NCBI GenBank assembly: GCA_035283685.1
Contig: DATETJ010000002.1
Span: 62,001-126,000 of the forward strand
Length of the DNA stretch: 64,000 bases
Direction: 5' to 3'
Source: Candidatus Bathyarchaeia archaeon
GTDB lineage: Archaea > Thermoproteota > Bathyarchaeia > Bathyarchaeales > Bathyarchaeaceae
In this document: positions 7,470 to 16,667 of the stretch, in pieces
Layout of the letters: every line of letters begins with the position of its first letter
Numbering within the stretch: the stretch's first letter is position 1
Translations under genes and position numbers: made by a program
The notes under the pieces: model-generated
What the model was told of the DNA's origin: nothing
What the model saw: the letters and a program-made list of their open reading frames with translations, nothing else
The model's database searches: none

Positions 7470-10030
7470 TGTCTCTTAGATTGGCTGCTCGAAACATTAT
7501 GAGAAGAAAGTCCCGCAACATTCTAACCTTAATTGCTATAGTGCTGGGAACATCTCTCTTAGTAGGTGTAAACATAGCCTCCACCAGCGCTCTGGCAGAA
7601 TACAGGCTCTACCTCAATCGCTTCTGGGGAGGAACCGACGTGATGATTCGTTACGCCACTCCACGACCATTCGAAGACGCCAACCTCACAATTGTAAGTC
7701 AGACCGAAGGCGTAGAAAAATACGCAGCTCGACTGTACTGGACCGCCCTCCTAAACAATGACACCAAGAAGATCCTCACAATCACGGGTATAGATGTGCA
7801 AAACGACATCGACTACCAAGATTACAACATAACCGGTTCAGCAACCATAAATGGACGAAGCATCGTCATCGGCGGCAATGCAGCAGAAGATTATGACATA
7901 GAAATTGGACAAACAATCAACATCACCACATTGGTCTATGAAAGCCAAAGCTGGAATCGGACCTACGAGTTGTCAGTTATAGGCGTCTATCATGCATCAC
8001 CACCATTGAAGTCCTTTGAGATTTTAACCGATCTAGCCACCGCTCAAGACATGGCATCGCTTGAGAACAAAATAAGCAACATATTCGTGAAAGTTAAGGA
8101 CTCGACTAGAACAATCGAAACCAGAGATTTGTTACAAGAGAAACTGGGCTTTGAGTTCGAGGTTTTGGCACCGAAGACTGAGGCGCAACAGACCATTCAA
8201 AGTCAACTACAAGGTTTTCAGATAGGCCTCAACATAATGATTTTGGTTGCTCTTCTCGTATGCGGGTTCCTCGTGTTTAACACCATGTTTATGTCGGTAA
8301 AGGAACGAACCTACGAGATAGGAGTTTTGCGTGCTGTCGGCACATCTAGAAGGCAAGTTTTCTTCGTGTTCATTCAAGAAAGCATTATTTTAGGAGTAAC
8401 TGGAACTGTTATAGGGATTTTCGCCGGACTCCTGTTATCGAATCTTTTTGTCTTGATTCTTGAAGAAGCGTTTCGAGGATTGAGGATAACAGCCATGGTT
8501 CTTACACAAGAGGCTGTTGTTTTGGGATTTCTAGGAGGACTCTTGATGGTTGTGGGCGGATCTGTCTACCCGTCGGTCTCAGCTTCGAGAGTAAACATCC
8601 TCCATGCCTTAAGACCTGAGATGAGAGTTGGAAGGAAGATTCCCGACCTCGCGTTGTTGACTATCGGGTTAGTCATATTCTTAATGGGCGTTGGTCTCAG
8701 TCTTCAATGGTTTCCGTTTTCAATGCCTTATGTTGACATGTTCCTCGTTCCCGTCGGACTCATTGTGTCAGCCGCCATTGCTGTGAAAAGGACAAGTGGA
8801 GTGGTGTTGAAACCTATTACTCTAGCGTCTGCTTGTATGGGCGTGATTCTGGATAAAAACGTGAGAAGAAAACTTCTAAGAAACGCTGTCACCATTGGCA
8901 TGATTGGAATAAGTCTCAGCTTCACAATCTTGATGGGAGGCGTACAAGTTGGAATCGTCCAAGCCGTAGAGAACAGCGTTAAAGAAGCCCTTGGCGCAGA
9001 CATAATGCTCATCTCGAACCAGACAATTCCAATCAGCAGCCTTAAGGCCAATCTCACTGAAATGGCACAGATCGAAGCCGTGACTCCCTTCAATATCTAC
9101 TGGAGAGGAACAACCAAAGCATTCAATGGCGAAAACCAAACGACTGTAGCAGTTTTTGCCATAGAACCTGAAACTTTCAACGATGTCATAAAGTATCAGT
9201 TTGTTGATTCACCTTCACCTGAGGAAGTGTTCCAGAAACTTTCCTCCAACAACGAAACTCTGATTCTCCCCGACACTTTAGCTACAAGACTAAATGTGGA
9301 AGTTGGCGGCAACCTGACTCTTATTACTTTAACCTCTGAACCAAAAAACTTCATTGTTGCAGGCATATTCACTGGCGCAGCCTTGCAGTGGATCAGCTTT
9401 GGTCCTCGCCCGATGTCTGAATCTATAGTAATATCTTTCAAAAGTGAGGCGACTTATTTTTTTGGAGTAAATGCAGCTGTGTTTTTCTTTGTTAACCTAA
9501 AAAGTGATTACAAACAACGAGCTTCTGAAGTTGTCGAAGAAATTGACAAAGCATATCCTATGTACAATTTCAATGAACGCTCTCTCACACTTCAGAACTT
9601 ACTCGTAAACGTCAGGACACAAGTGGACCGGATTTTCTCCATCTTCTCGCTCATGCTTTATTTCGCTATACTCATTTCAACCCTTGGCATAACCATTGTT
9701 ATGATTATGAACGTGACAGAAAGACGCAGAGAAATCGGTCTCTTACGGTCGCAGGGAATGAGCCGAGGGCAAATCTTGGGCATTCTGCTCTTTGAAGCCG
9801 TTTTCTTGGGCTTGGTGGGCTTTCTAGTAGGCCTGCCAAGCGGGCTCCTCCTACTTACAAGCGTAACTAACTCCACAATGGCAGTTGGATTCTTGCTGCC
9901 CTTCATAATCCCATGGACTGCGATAGGACAGGCGCTTGTCTTCTCAATAATTGCTTCATTGACTGGCGCCATTTATCCAGCCTTAAGGGCCTCCAGAATG
10001 AACATCACTAGAGCTCTACAACAAAGATGA
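7469..10030 (+). CDS. FtsX-like/MacB-type ABC permease (duplicated form)
   Basis: 853 aa. N-terminal transmembrane segment after RLAARNIMRRKSRN, an extracytoplasmic domain (about 45-250), an FtsX core of three helices (about 255-385), then a second N-terminal-like helix with another external domain (about 475-720) and a second FtsX core near the C-terminus. Both cores keep the MFMSVKERTYEIGVLRAVG / NVTERRREIGLLRSQG motif that contacts the ATPase. So it is a pseudo-dimer of two MacB-like halves, and one copy can serve a homodimeric ATPase. Several NXS/T sequons in the external domains fit glycosylation. Confidence 0.9.
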   Translation: MSLRLAARNIMRRKSRNILTLIAIVLGTSLLVGVNIASTSALAEYRLYLNRFWGGTDVMIRYATPRPFEDANLTIVSQTEGVEKYAARLYWTALLNNDTKKILTITGIDVQNDIDYQDYNITGSATINGRSIVIGGNAAEDYDIEIGQTINITTLVYESQSWNRTYELSVIGVYHASPPLKSFEILTDLATAQDMASLENKISNIFVKVKDSTRTIETRDLLQEKLGFEFEVLAPKTEAQQTIQSQLQGFQIGLNIMILVALLVCGFLVFNTMFMSVKERTYEIGVLRAVGTSRRQVFFVFIQESIILGVTGTVIGIFAGLLLSNLFVLILEEAFRGLRITAMVLTQEAVVLGFLGGLLMVVGGSVYPSVSASRVNILHALRPEMRVGRKIPDLALLTIGLVIFLMGVGLSLQWFPFSMPYVDMFLVPVGLIVSAAIAVKRTSGVVLKPITLASACMGVILDKNVRRKLLRNAVTIGMIGISLSFTILMGGVQVGIVQAVENSVKEALGADIMLISNQTIPISSLKANLTEMAQIEAVTPFNIYWRGTTKAFNGENQTTVAVFAIEPETFNDVIKYQFVDSPSPEEVFQKLSSNNETLILPDTLATRLNVEVGGNLTLITLTSEPKNFIVAGIFTGAALQWISFGPRPMSESIVISFKSEATYFFGVNAAVFFFVNLKSDYKQRASEVVEEIDKAYPMYNFNERSLTLQNLLVNVRTQVDRIFSIFSLMLYFAILISTLGITIVMIMNVTERRREIGLLRSQGMSRGQILGILLFEAVFLGLVGFLVGLPSGLLLLTSVTNSTMAVGFLLPFIIPWTAIGQALVFSIIASLTGAIYPALRASRMNITRALQQR

Positions 10031-10085
10031 ATGAGAAGGATGTCAGAAGTTGGAGTAAACCATTGGGCAGCAATGGCTTCATGGT

Positions 10086-10271
10086 TCATTGAGTTGTTTT
10101 GGACTCGAGGGTTTCAGGCTCTGGCTTGGCGAAGTCCTCTTTTTCGAACACGTTCTTGAGTTGTTGTTTCATGGTTTTCAGATCGTGGCTTAAGCCGAAG
10201 TAGTCAGCGAAGAACTCGGTTGTGCGCAGGACACGGCTTCTTCCTGCGCGCTCTCTATCTATGAGATTCAA
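10086..10271 (-). pseudogene. Truncated second copy of scpB (3' end only)
   Basis: 61 codons whose translation closely matches the last 60 residues of the complete ScpB at 11073-11699 (shared stretches: RERAGRSR, RTTEFFADYFGLSHDL, KTMKQQLKN). The nucleotide sequences are also alignable, then similarity stops sharply after atgagattcaa (10261-10271). The N-terminal winged-helix part is missing, so it should not function as ScpB. Same strand as the intact gene, about 0.8 kb downstream. Either a partial tandem duplication or the end of a diverged scpB brought in with foreign DNA. Confidence 0.8.
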
Positions 10272-10546
10272 GTCAGGAGAGGGTTAGTATGAGTGTAGAA
10301 AAAATTTTCGTGGTGAAAGTTAGACTTTTCAGTTTGTGTCTTGGGCGCTGTTTTTGTTTCTGTATGGTGGTTGTGGGTCTGTTTTCGTTGGTTTAGCGTG
10401 TTGTTCTATGTTGTTTAGCGTGGAGTTTCATGTTGGCATGCGTGAAGTTTGAATGTTGCTGGAAGTGTGGGTTTGGATGTTGGTTTGAAAGTGGTACATT
10501 TGCAGACTTAGCCTAGTCTTTCCTAGCAGCTTTACGAATTTGCGAA

Positions 10547-11064
10547 TTGGTAAATTTCGCTCTGTTTTATCAGCGGCGAGTTGGCGTTTATCCCTTAGAT
10601 TTGACCAAATCTGAGATGCGGCTGACTAGGATTCACGATGGTGTTGGGGCAAAGGCTCGGAAAACTGTCATCGAGGCTTCTGATGAGCCGCTTTTGATTG
10701 CGGTTGAGAATTTGAAGAAGGGCATGATGTTCACGATGAGCCAGCTTAATTCGAGACGGGTTCTGCCTAAAAGAAGTTGCGGTGGTTAAAAGCCCTCACG
10801 AGACAGGTTGAAGCCTTAGTCAACGTGGTTGAAGCGCTCCACAACATTGGAAGCAAATTAGCATCGGATGCGGACCTTGCGACTTTTCTATCTTCTCTAG
10901 AAAAAGAGTTTCCAACGCACCCGCAGACGCCATCACTGGGCTCTGCCACTACGGAATGTCGCACTGCAATGCGCCGAGCCTCTGTCGGCATAAACGGTAC
11001 TAGTTCTAGCATCTATGCCACAAAAGAAAGAGAAAACGAACCGCACGTATTCACCGCAGAATAA
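10547..11064 (+). other. Possible degraded coding region between the two scpB copies
   Basis: In this 0.8-kb gap two short open frames look coding-like but are in different frames: 10547-10789 (80 aa, with LTKSEMRLTRIHDGVGAKA and LLIAVENLKKGMMFTMSQLN) and 10777-11064 (95 aa, starting near ALTRQVEALVNVVEALHNIGSKL). They could be two pieces of one gene split by a frameshift near 10770-10790, or unrelated chance frames. I recognise no family. The part at 10272-10546 is G/T-rich with no convincing gene. Confidence 0.3.
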
Positions 11065-11072
11065 GAGGCATG

Positions 11073-11699
11073 CTACGTTGTCTTCGGTTGAAGTTTCTCT
11101 GGCTCTGCTTCGTCCAAATCCTCTTTCTCAAAAATGTTCTTGAGCTGCTGCTTCATAGTCTTGAGGTCGTGGCTTAAGCCGAAATAGTCGGCGAAAAACT
11201 CTGTCGTGCGTACGAGTCTGCTTCTTCCCGCTCGCTCGCGGTTTATGAGATTCAACTCCTCCAACTGCTTAACATGGCCGTAAGCGTGTTGCCCACGAAC
11301 ATCGATAACTTGTTTCTGCGGAAGCGGCTGACGATACGCTATATAGGACAACGTTTTCAACGGACCCACCGACAACAAGGGGCGCAAAGCCAAACGCCGC
11401 ACTTCAGGCGTGTACTCTGCCTTCAACTGCAGCACGTAGCGTTCATCCTGCAAGGCTAAGATCTCTATCGCTGTATCCCTAGTTCTGTACAACTCTATGA
11501 GTTTCTCAGCCGTTCTCTGAACCCTCTTTTTCGAGCGTGTCTTGAGCACCGACGCCAGTTCTCTCAAGTCGAGCGGACGCCCAGCTACATATAACGCGGC
11601 TTCGAGCAACGCCAAGTCTCGCTTCTCCACCTTATCTTCTGCCTCAGGCTTCTCCTCGGGTTTTTCTTCTTGCAACATTTTTTTCCTAGATAACTCCAA
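11073..11699 (-). CDS. scpB: Segregation and condensation protein B
   Basis: 208 aa. A charged N-terminal tail rich in E and K (about 1-30) precedes two winged-helix domains, with the family's LLEAALYVAGRPLDLRELA and LSYIAYRQPLPQKQVIDVRG segments. ScpB dimers bind the kleisin ScpA and stabilise the SMC-ScpA ring that compacts and segregates chromosomes. The start overlaps the end of scpA by 14 nt (11686-11699), so the pair is probably translationally coupled. It is the last gene of the smc-scpA-scpB operon; a truncated copy of its 3' end lies downstream. Confidence 0.9.
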   Translation of the reverse strand: MELSRKKMLQEEKPEEKPEAEDKVEKRDLALLEAALYVAGRPLDLRELASVLKTRSKKRVQRTAEKLIELYRTRDTAIEILALQDERYVLQLKAEYTPEVRRLALRPLLSVGPLKTLSYIAYRQPLPQKQVIDVRGQHAYGHVKQLEELNLINRERAGRSRLVRTTEFFADYFGLSHDLKTMKQQLKNIFEKEDLDEAEPEKLQPKTT

Positions 11700-12390
11700 C
11701 CATTGGCTTTTCCGATGTTGCCCCAGTTGAGAGCGTGATATAGATATCAGTCAGGTTTTCATCTTGCCATAACGAGACATCGCCTTTTTGAGCGAGAAAT
11801 AGGAGCACAATGAAGGTTTTGATTGCCTCAAGCTTGTTTAGTCCTTCAATGATTTTTGAGAAGAGCGCAACTTTGCCCTTGACAGCATTCTTGAGCAATG
11901 TTTGAAGGAGTTTTTCCATCTGTTTTTCGATTTCCATCAAGTATATGTTTACAGGTGGCAGAATATCAGGAGGTGTGGGAAGAATCGGTGTGGTTCTTGG
12001 CTTCAATGCAAATAGGCTTTCGCCTTTTAGAACCTCGTCGAGAACCTTCAGCAGTTCTTGTACGGTTGTTGAAGTCAGTTCGTAGCGGACAGGCAGAAAC
12101 AACGGGGGAGGGATGTTGTCCAGAGGCATTCTTGGAGGCGCAGGAGGTTCTTCCAACTTCAGTAACAACTTCGACTTCATGAGAAGAATTGTGGCGGACG
12201 AGTCTAAGGCGACTCCAGACGCCCTGAAATCTACCTCTCCTCTTTTCTCCATTTCTTCAAGGAAGGTTGTAAGAAGAAAGGCGATGCTGATCTCCCATGG
12301 TCGCAGGTTAGCTAGTTTATGTAGTTCAAAAAGGATGTTCCATGGAGGCGTGAAGAAAAAGGGCTTCTCCTTGGTTTGAGCCTCAGTCAT
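11686..12390 (-). CDS. scpA: Segregation and condensation protein A (kleisin)
   Basis: 234 aa kleisin. The N-terminal helix (PWNILFELHKLANLRPWEIS) is the SMC-neck-binding part; then LLTTFLEEMEKRGEVDFRASG and the KSKLLLKLEEP region typical of ScpA; a low-complexity proline-rich linker (about 85-140) leads to the C-terminal winged helix that caps an SMC head. It lies 3 nt after smc and overlaps scpB, giving the classic condensin operon. Confidence 0.88.
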   Translation of the reverse strand: MTEAQTKEKPFFFTPPWNILFELHKLANLRPWEISIAFLLTTFLEEMEKRGEVDFRASGVALDSSATILLMKSKLLLKLEEPPAPPRMPLDNIPPPLFLPVRYELTSTTVQELLKVLDEVLKGESLFALKPRTTPILPTPPDILPPVNIYLMEIEKQMEKLLQTLLKNAVKGKVALFSKIIEGLNKLEAIKTFIVLLFLAQKGDVSLWQDENLTDIYITLSTGATSEKPMVGVI

Positions 12391-12393
12391 TTC

Positions 12394-15300
12394 CTAGGCT
12401 GCCTCTTTCTTGAATGTAGGCGACACAACGTGGGACACGCCCTTATGCTCATAAATGCCATACACGCGCTCAGCCTTGTTCGCCATCTCGGGTTTCAGCG
12501 TTATGACAATGAACTGTGACCGCTTCGACTCCTCAACCAATAACTCGCCCAGCTTAGCCACGTGAAAAGCGTCCAAGTGAGCGTCAACCTCGTCGAGCAA
12601 GTAGAAGGCCGCTGGCATGAAGTCTTGGATGGCGAAGAGAAACGCTACAGCCGCAACTGATCTTTCACCGCTACTGGCTCCGCTTACCAGTATAGGCGGT
12701 TTGCCTGGAAACTGGACCACCATGTCGATGCCGCCGGAGAAAGGCTCTTCAGGGTTCTCAAGCTTCAAGGAAGCTTCGCCGCCGTCGGTTAGTTTGACGA
12801 AATATTTGCTGAAGTTGTCGTTGATTTTATGGAAGGCTTCCATGAACACGTGACGTTTTTTGAGTTCAATTTCATCCATGAAGGCAACGATTGACTGCTT
12901 CTCCTTTTCCAACTCGTTCATGCGAATTGAAAGTTCTTTGTAACGTCCAATCTGCTCGTTATAGTGCACCAAAGCCAACTGGTTAACTGCGCCTAAGCGT
13001 TCCAGTTCAAGTCGCATCAGCCTCAACGAGGCTTGAGTTGCCTCTATCTGCTCAAGCCTAATGGTCAGAGGCTCAGCGTACCCGTAATCATACAGCTTAG
13101 CTTTGTACTGATCCAGTTGAAGCTGCAAGGTTTGGTGGTTGAGTTGAAGCTGATTGAGCAAGCGGTCAGCATGCTCGTATTCGCTGTCCAGGCGCTGCAG
13201 TTGCTTATCGATGTCATCAATTTTGTCAGTGAACTTACTCGACTCTTTCTTGGCAGTCAAAACCGAGCGTGTTAGCTCTTCTTTTGCGGTTTCCAGTTTC
13301 TTCAGTTCATTTTCTACGGTTATTTTTTCTTCTATGGCTACTTTGACTTCTTCTTCAATTTTGGTGAGCTGGTGTTCAACCTTTCTAATCTGGATTTGTG
13401 CGTTGGTGTATCCGATTTTGAGAACGTTGTTAAGCTTTGCTTGGGCAGTGTTCAGTGAGGATTCTACGCCGCTCAGTCGCTGTCTCTTTTCGACGAGTTC
13501 GTCTCCTAGTTTGCCGCGGATAATCTCTAGCTCTTGAATGTGTGAGGGGTCAACCTTGCGTCTTAGTCCAGCGAGTTCGCCGCGAAGTTTTTGCATTTCC
13601 TTGGTTATGGCGTCGCGTTGAGCCTTTTGAACGCCGATTTCAGTTTTCTTCTTTTCAAGTCGGCTTCGAATAGCCTGAATGTTCCACTCGATTCGACGCA
13701 CGTTGCGAGCAGTGGTCTTGGCGTTTCTCTTCAGTCTTGTGATCTCGTTTTCCAACGTGACTGTAGCTTCCGTTAGACGAGCAGTTTCCTCTCTGGTTTT
13801 ATTCATCTCCTCCTGCAACCCTGTCACATCGGTGCCTCTTTTAGTCAGGTGTTCACGAAGGGTCATGACTGCGTCTTCCAAGCTCTTTATGGCGTTTTCT
13901 CGCGGGATAAGCGCTGAAAAGTCGATTGGCTCGCGGTAATATCCGCCTTCTAACGCGCCGCCCGCCTCGTAGAGATCGCCGTTCACAGTTACACTTCTGT
14001 AACCTTCCTTACTCGCGGTTAGTGCTGCTTTACCATCCTTTGCAACTAGAGTGTCGCCAAGAACATAGGTTACCGCTGGCTCGTACTGCTTGGAATACCT
14101 GACAAACTGTGAGGCTGCACCGCTTACACCGTCGATTCGTGGTTGACGAACCGGTTTAACGTCCATCAGTTCTCGCAACGGTATCAGTTTTATTCTGCCC
14201 AGTTTGAGGCGTCTGAGCGTTTCCGAGCATGTGAACGCGGTTTCGATGTCTTTGACTATGATCGAGTCCAGCCAGCCAGCTGCTGCGGCTTCAACCGTGC
14301 TTTCAGTGCCTCTTTCAGTCTTTACTAAGTTTCTTAATCGTCCAAGCACGCCCGGGATTACGCCGAGTTCACCCATCTCCTCAATGCTTCTAAGCGCCAT
14401 TTCTTGGCTGGCAACGGTTTCCGCAAGTTCACGTTGGGTTGCGAATTCAACAACTGCTTCACGCGCTGAGTCTGCGATTCTCCCAGCGTCAGCAATTTCG
14501 TGTTCAACCGCTCCCTTCTGTGAAATACGGCGTTCCAGCGTCTGCTGCAATGATTTGAGTCTGGCCTTCTGCTCGTTTTGCACTTGGTTTAGGTCAGCTA
14601 AGGATTTGTTCAGTTCATTGAGACTGGATGCAAACCTCTGTTTGCGAGTTGTGAAATCCTCAAGTCGACGTGAGAACATTCGCATGATCGTCTGGCTTTC
14701 AGCAAAGGCGCTTCTAAGCGAGATGAGGTTCTGAGAGAGTTTATCCAAGCGTTGTTCGATTTCTCTGACACGTTTGCTGTTTTCGCCCAAGCTTGCCCAT
14801 AAATCAGCGGTTTCCTTCACTAACAAGTCGTGTTGAGTTTGTTTGGCAACAACTTCCTTACTCAAACGGTTGTATTCTCGTTTGAACAACCCGACATTTT
14901 TGCGGTTTTCTTCTAACTCGTTGTTGATTGCTTGGAGTTGTTGTAGGCTGTTCTCCTTGACTTTCTTGAGCCCTTCAAGGCTTGCAGAGCTGGCGCCGAT
15001 TTTTGTTTTGAGTTCCGTCAGTTTTGATTTTGTTTCGCCGATTTGGATCTGAACTTCAAGAACTCGGGTGCCGCCTTCCTCAACTGATTCTGAGCTGAGT
15101 TTTCTCCATTCCTTCTCAATCAAGTGGCGCTGTCCGCGCTGCTCCTCCCGCATTTGTTTCAGCTTTTCGACGCGGCTTGTGGCGTCTTGAGTCTGTTTCG
15201 ACAAATCGGCGATTTTGGTCTGAGCCTCGCCTATGTCGTAGCTGATTCGCATGGCTTCAAGTTTTTTGACTTCGTTTTGTATGAAGCTGTGGCGCAGGAG

Positions 15301-15942
15301 CTGGTTGCGTTCTCTTTCAAGATCATCGACGCGTTTTTGAACTTCATCTATTCTGCCTGTGGCAGTTTTGACCTGTATCTCAGCTTGACGTAGTTTGTCT
15401 TCAGCCTCGGCTTTTTCAGCATCGTATTGTGCAATGCCAACCATGTCATCGATGATTCTCCGTCGGTCAGGAGGCGCTACCTCAGCCATCTTTGTTATCG
15501 TACCCTGAACCACAACATTGTGCCCAGAAGGACTTATGCCCACCATGGACAATGTATCCACAAGGTTGGCGCGTGAGATCCGTCTACCGTTTAGACGATA
15601 CACACTCTGTCCGTTGCGGTAGACTTCACGTGAAATAGTCACCGTAGCCGTATCAACAGGCATCCTACCATCAGAATTGTCAAACTGCATGACGACTTTG
15701 GCGGCTTTCGCCTTCTCCAGACCAGCTTCCGGCGAACCGTGAAAAACAAGTTTACCAAAATTCTCAGCCCTCAGCCTGCGCGAACTGAGTTCCCCTAGTG
15801 CAAACAGAACGGCGTCCATTACGTTTGTTTTGCCGCTTCCATTCGGTCCTGTTATGGTTGTGAAACCTCTCTCTAATAGGATGGAAACGGGTTTACCAAA
15901 GGTTTTGAAACCTTTGAGCTCGATCTTTTTCAGATGGGGCAT
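12394..15942 (-). CDS. smc: Chromosome segregation ATPase SMC
   Basis: 1182 aa, normal family length. N-terminal head with Walker A ITGPNGSGKTNVMDA; long coiled coil (about 170-500); hinge (about 520-670) with EMGELGVIPGVLGRL and a glycine-rich SGAASQFV stretch; returning coiled coil; C-terminal head with signature VSGASSGERSVAA (SSGER in place of the usual SGGE core) and Walker B FYLLDEVDAHLD. SMC dimers with ScpA and ScpB form ATP-driven DNA loop-extruding rings. First gene of the operon; a 16-bp palindrome lies about 120 nt upstream. Confidence 0.95.
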   Translation of the reverse strand: MPHLKKIELKGFKTFGKPVSILLERGFTTITGPNGSGKTNVMDAVLFALGELSSRRLRAENFGKLVFHGSPEAGLEKAKAAKVVMQFDNSDGRMPVDTATVTISREVYRNGQSVYRLNGRRISRANLVDTLSMVGISPSGHNVVVQGTITKMAEVAPPDRRRIIDDMVGIAQYDAEKAEAEDKLRQAEIQVKTATGRIDEVQKRVDDLERERNQLLRHSFIQNEVKKLEAMRISYDIGEAQTKIADLSKQTQDATSRVEKLKQMREEQRGQRHLIEKEWRKLSSESVEEGGTRVLEVQIQIGETKSKLTELKTKIGASSASLEGLKKVKENSLQQLQAINNELEENRKNVGLFKREYNRLSKEVVAKQTQHDLLVKETADLWASLGENSKRVREIEQRLDKLSQNLISLRSAFAESQTIMRMFSRRLEDFTTRKQRFASSLNELNKSLADLNQVQNEQKARLKSLQQTLERRISQKGAVEHEIADAGRIADSAREAVVEFATQRELAETVASQEMALRSIEEMGELGVIPGVLGRLRNLVKTERGTESTVEAAAAGWLDSIIVKDIETAFTCSETLRRLKLGRIKLIPLRELMDVKPVRQPRIDGVSGAASQFVRYSKQYEPAVTYVLGDTLVAKDGKAALTASKEGYRSVTVNGDLYEAGGALEGGYYREPIDFSALIPRENAIKSLEDAVMTLREHLTKRGTDVTGLQEEMNKTREETARLTEATVTLENEITRLKRNAKTTARNVRRIEWNIQAIRSRLEKKKTEIGVQKAQRDAITKEMQKLRGELAGLRRKVDPSHIQELEIIRGKLGDELVEKRQRLSGVESSLNTAQAKLNNVLKIGYTNAQIQIRKVEHQLTKIEEEVKVAIEEKITVENELKKLETAKEELTRSVLTAKKESSKFTDKIDDIDKQLQRLDSEYEHADRLLNQLQLNHQTLQLQLDQYKAKLYDYGYAEPLTIRLEQIEATQASLRLMRLELERLGAVNQLALVHYNEQIGRYKELSIRMNELEKEKQSIVAFMDEIELKKRHVFMEAFHKINDNFSKYFVKLTDGGEASLKLENPEEPFSGGIDMVVQFPGKPPILVSGASSGERSVAAVAFLFAIQDFMPAAFYLLDEVDAHLDAFHVAKLGELLVEESKRSQFIVITLKPEMANKAERVYGIYEHKGVSHVVSPTFKKEAA

Positions 15943-16062
15943 TTTCTACTAAGCGCCGTCCTCGACCTCTCTTGCTGCGATCCCTTATCTCAGACTGTCC
16001 AGTCGAATTCCGTTCTAGACAAACTTTCTATAATAAATGTCATCATATGGGTTTTAACTGTT

Positions 16063-16078
16063 GCGCAAAATTTTGCGC
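16063..16078. promoter_or_regulatory. Perfect 16-bp palindrome between the DUF2096-like gene and smc
   Basis: GCGCAAAATTTTGCGC is a perfect palindrome. It touches the stop of the minus-strand gene at 16079 and lies about 120 nt upstream of smc. With no loop it is a better fit to a dimeric protein's operator than to a terminator hairpin. Role inferred only. Confidence 0.35.
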
Positions 16079-16609
16079 TCACCTAGCTTTTCTCCGTTGA
16101 AGCTTTTCAGCAGTTTTCTGTATAAACGACTTGATCATGTTTTCGTCGCCGTACACAAGTATATATCCGTCTGGCTGGATTTTGGTTGATACTCCGCATT
16201 CAGCGGCAATTTTCTTTATTTCGCTCTTGGGTGTCTCGTTGGAAACCTGAACTCTGAGCCACTTCTGATCTTTTGGGGCGCCTGAAACGAATTTCGACGA
16301 TGGTTCAAACGGTTCTTCTTCCCCTATGTGTGTGGCTTTTCTGGCTTCGCGGAGTTTCTGCAGCCAGAGTTCGGCGAATTCAGCGCTGATTCTTTGGTGA
16401 GCCTCGAAAATTAAGTATGATTCGACGTTGCCTAAGTACAGTTCAATAGATGGGACGTTTTCTTGGTGAGTTGGGTCGGCTTTCAAGACTTGTATGAGGG
16501 TTTTGGCTGCGCGCAGGTCTTCTATGACATTCGCGGGAATGGTTTCTCCGCGTTTTCTGAATTCAACTATGAGTGAATCCAAGGTTTTCCAGATGTTGTC
16601 GTACCTCAT
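16079..16609 (-). CDS. Conserved archaeal protein, DUF2096-like
   Basis: 176 aa soluble protein. A helical N-terminal region (YDNIWKTLDSLIVEFRKRG; LRAAKTLIQVLKADP) is followed by a C-terminal alpha/beta domain (about 115-175) with WLRVQVSNETPKSEIKKIA and GYILVYGDENMIKSFIQ. From memory this layout fits the archaeal family DUF2096, whose function is unknown. It lies upstream of smc on the same strand, 136 nt away, so co-transcription is possible but not shown. Confidence 0.65.
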   Translation of the reverse strand: MRYDNIWKTLDSLIVEFRKRGETIPANVIEDLRAAKTLIQVLKADPTHQENVPSIELYLGNVESYLIFEAHQRISAEFAELWLQKLREARKATHIGEEEPFEPSSKFVSGAPKDQKWLRVQVSNETPKSEIKKIAAECGVSTKIQPDGYILVYGDENMIKSFIQKTAEKLQRRKAR

Positions 16610-16667
16610 GTTTGTGCCTCGACATTTCTGTATTGGGCTCTTTTTGGTAATTAAGCTTCTTTCTAGG

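Noticed and set aside
13154-14734. Several plus-strand open frames inside smc
   Set aside because: Shadows of the coiled-coil gene, with serine/leucine-rich translations and no motifs.
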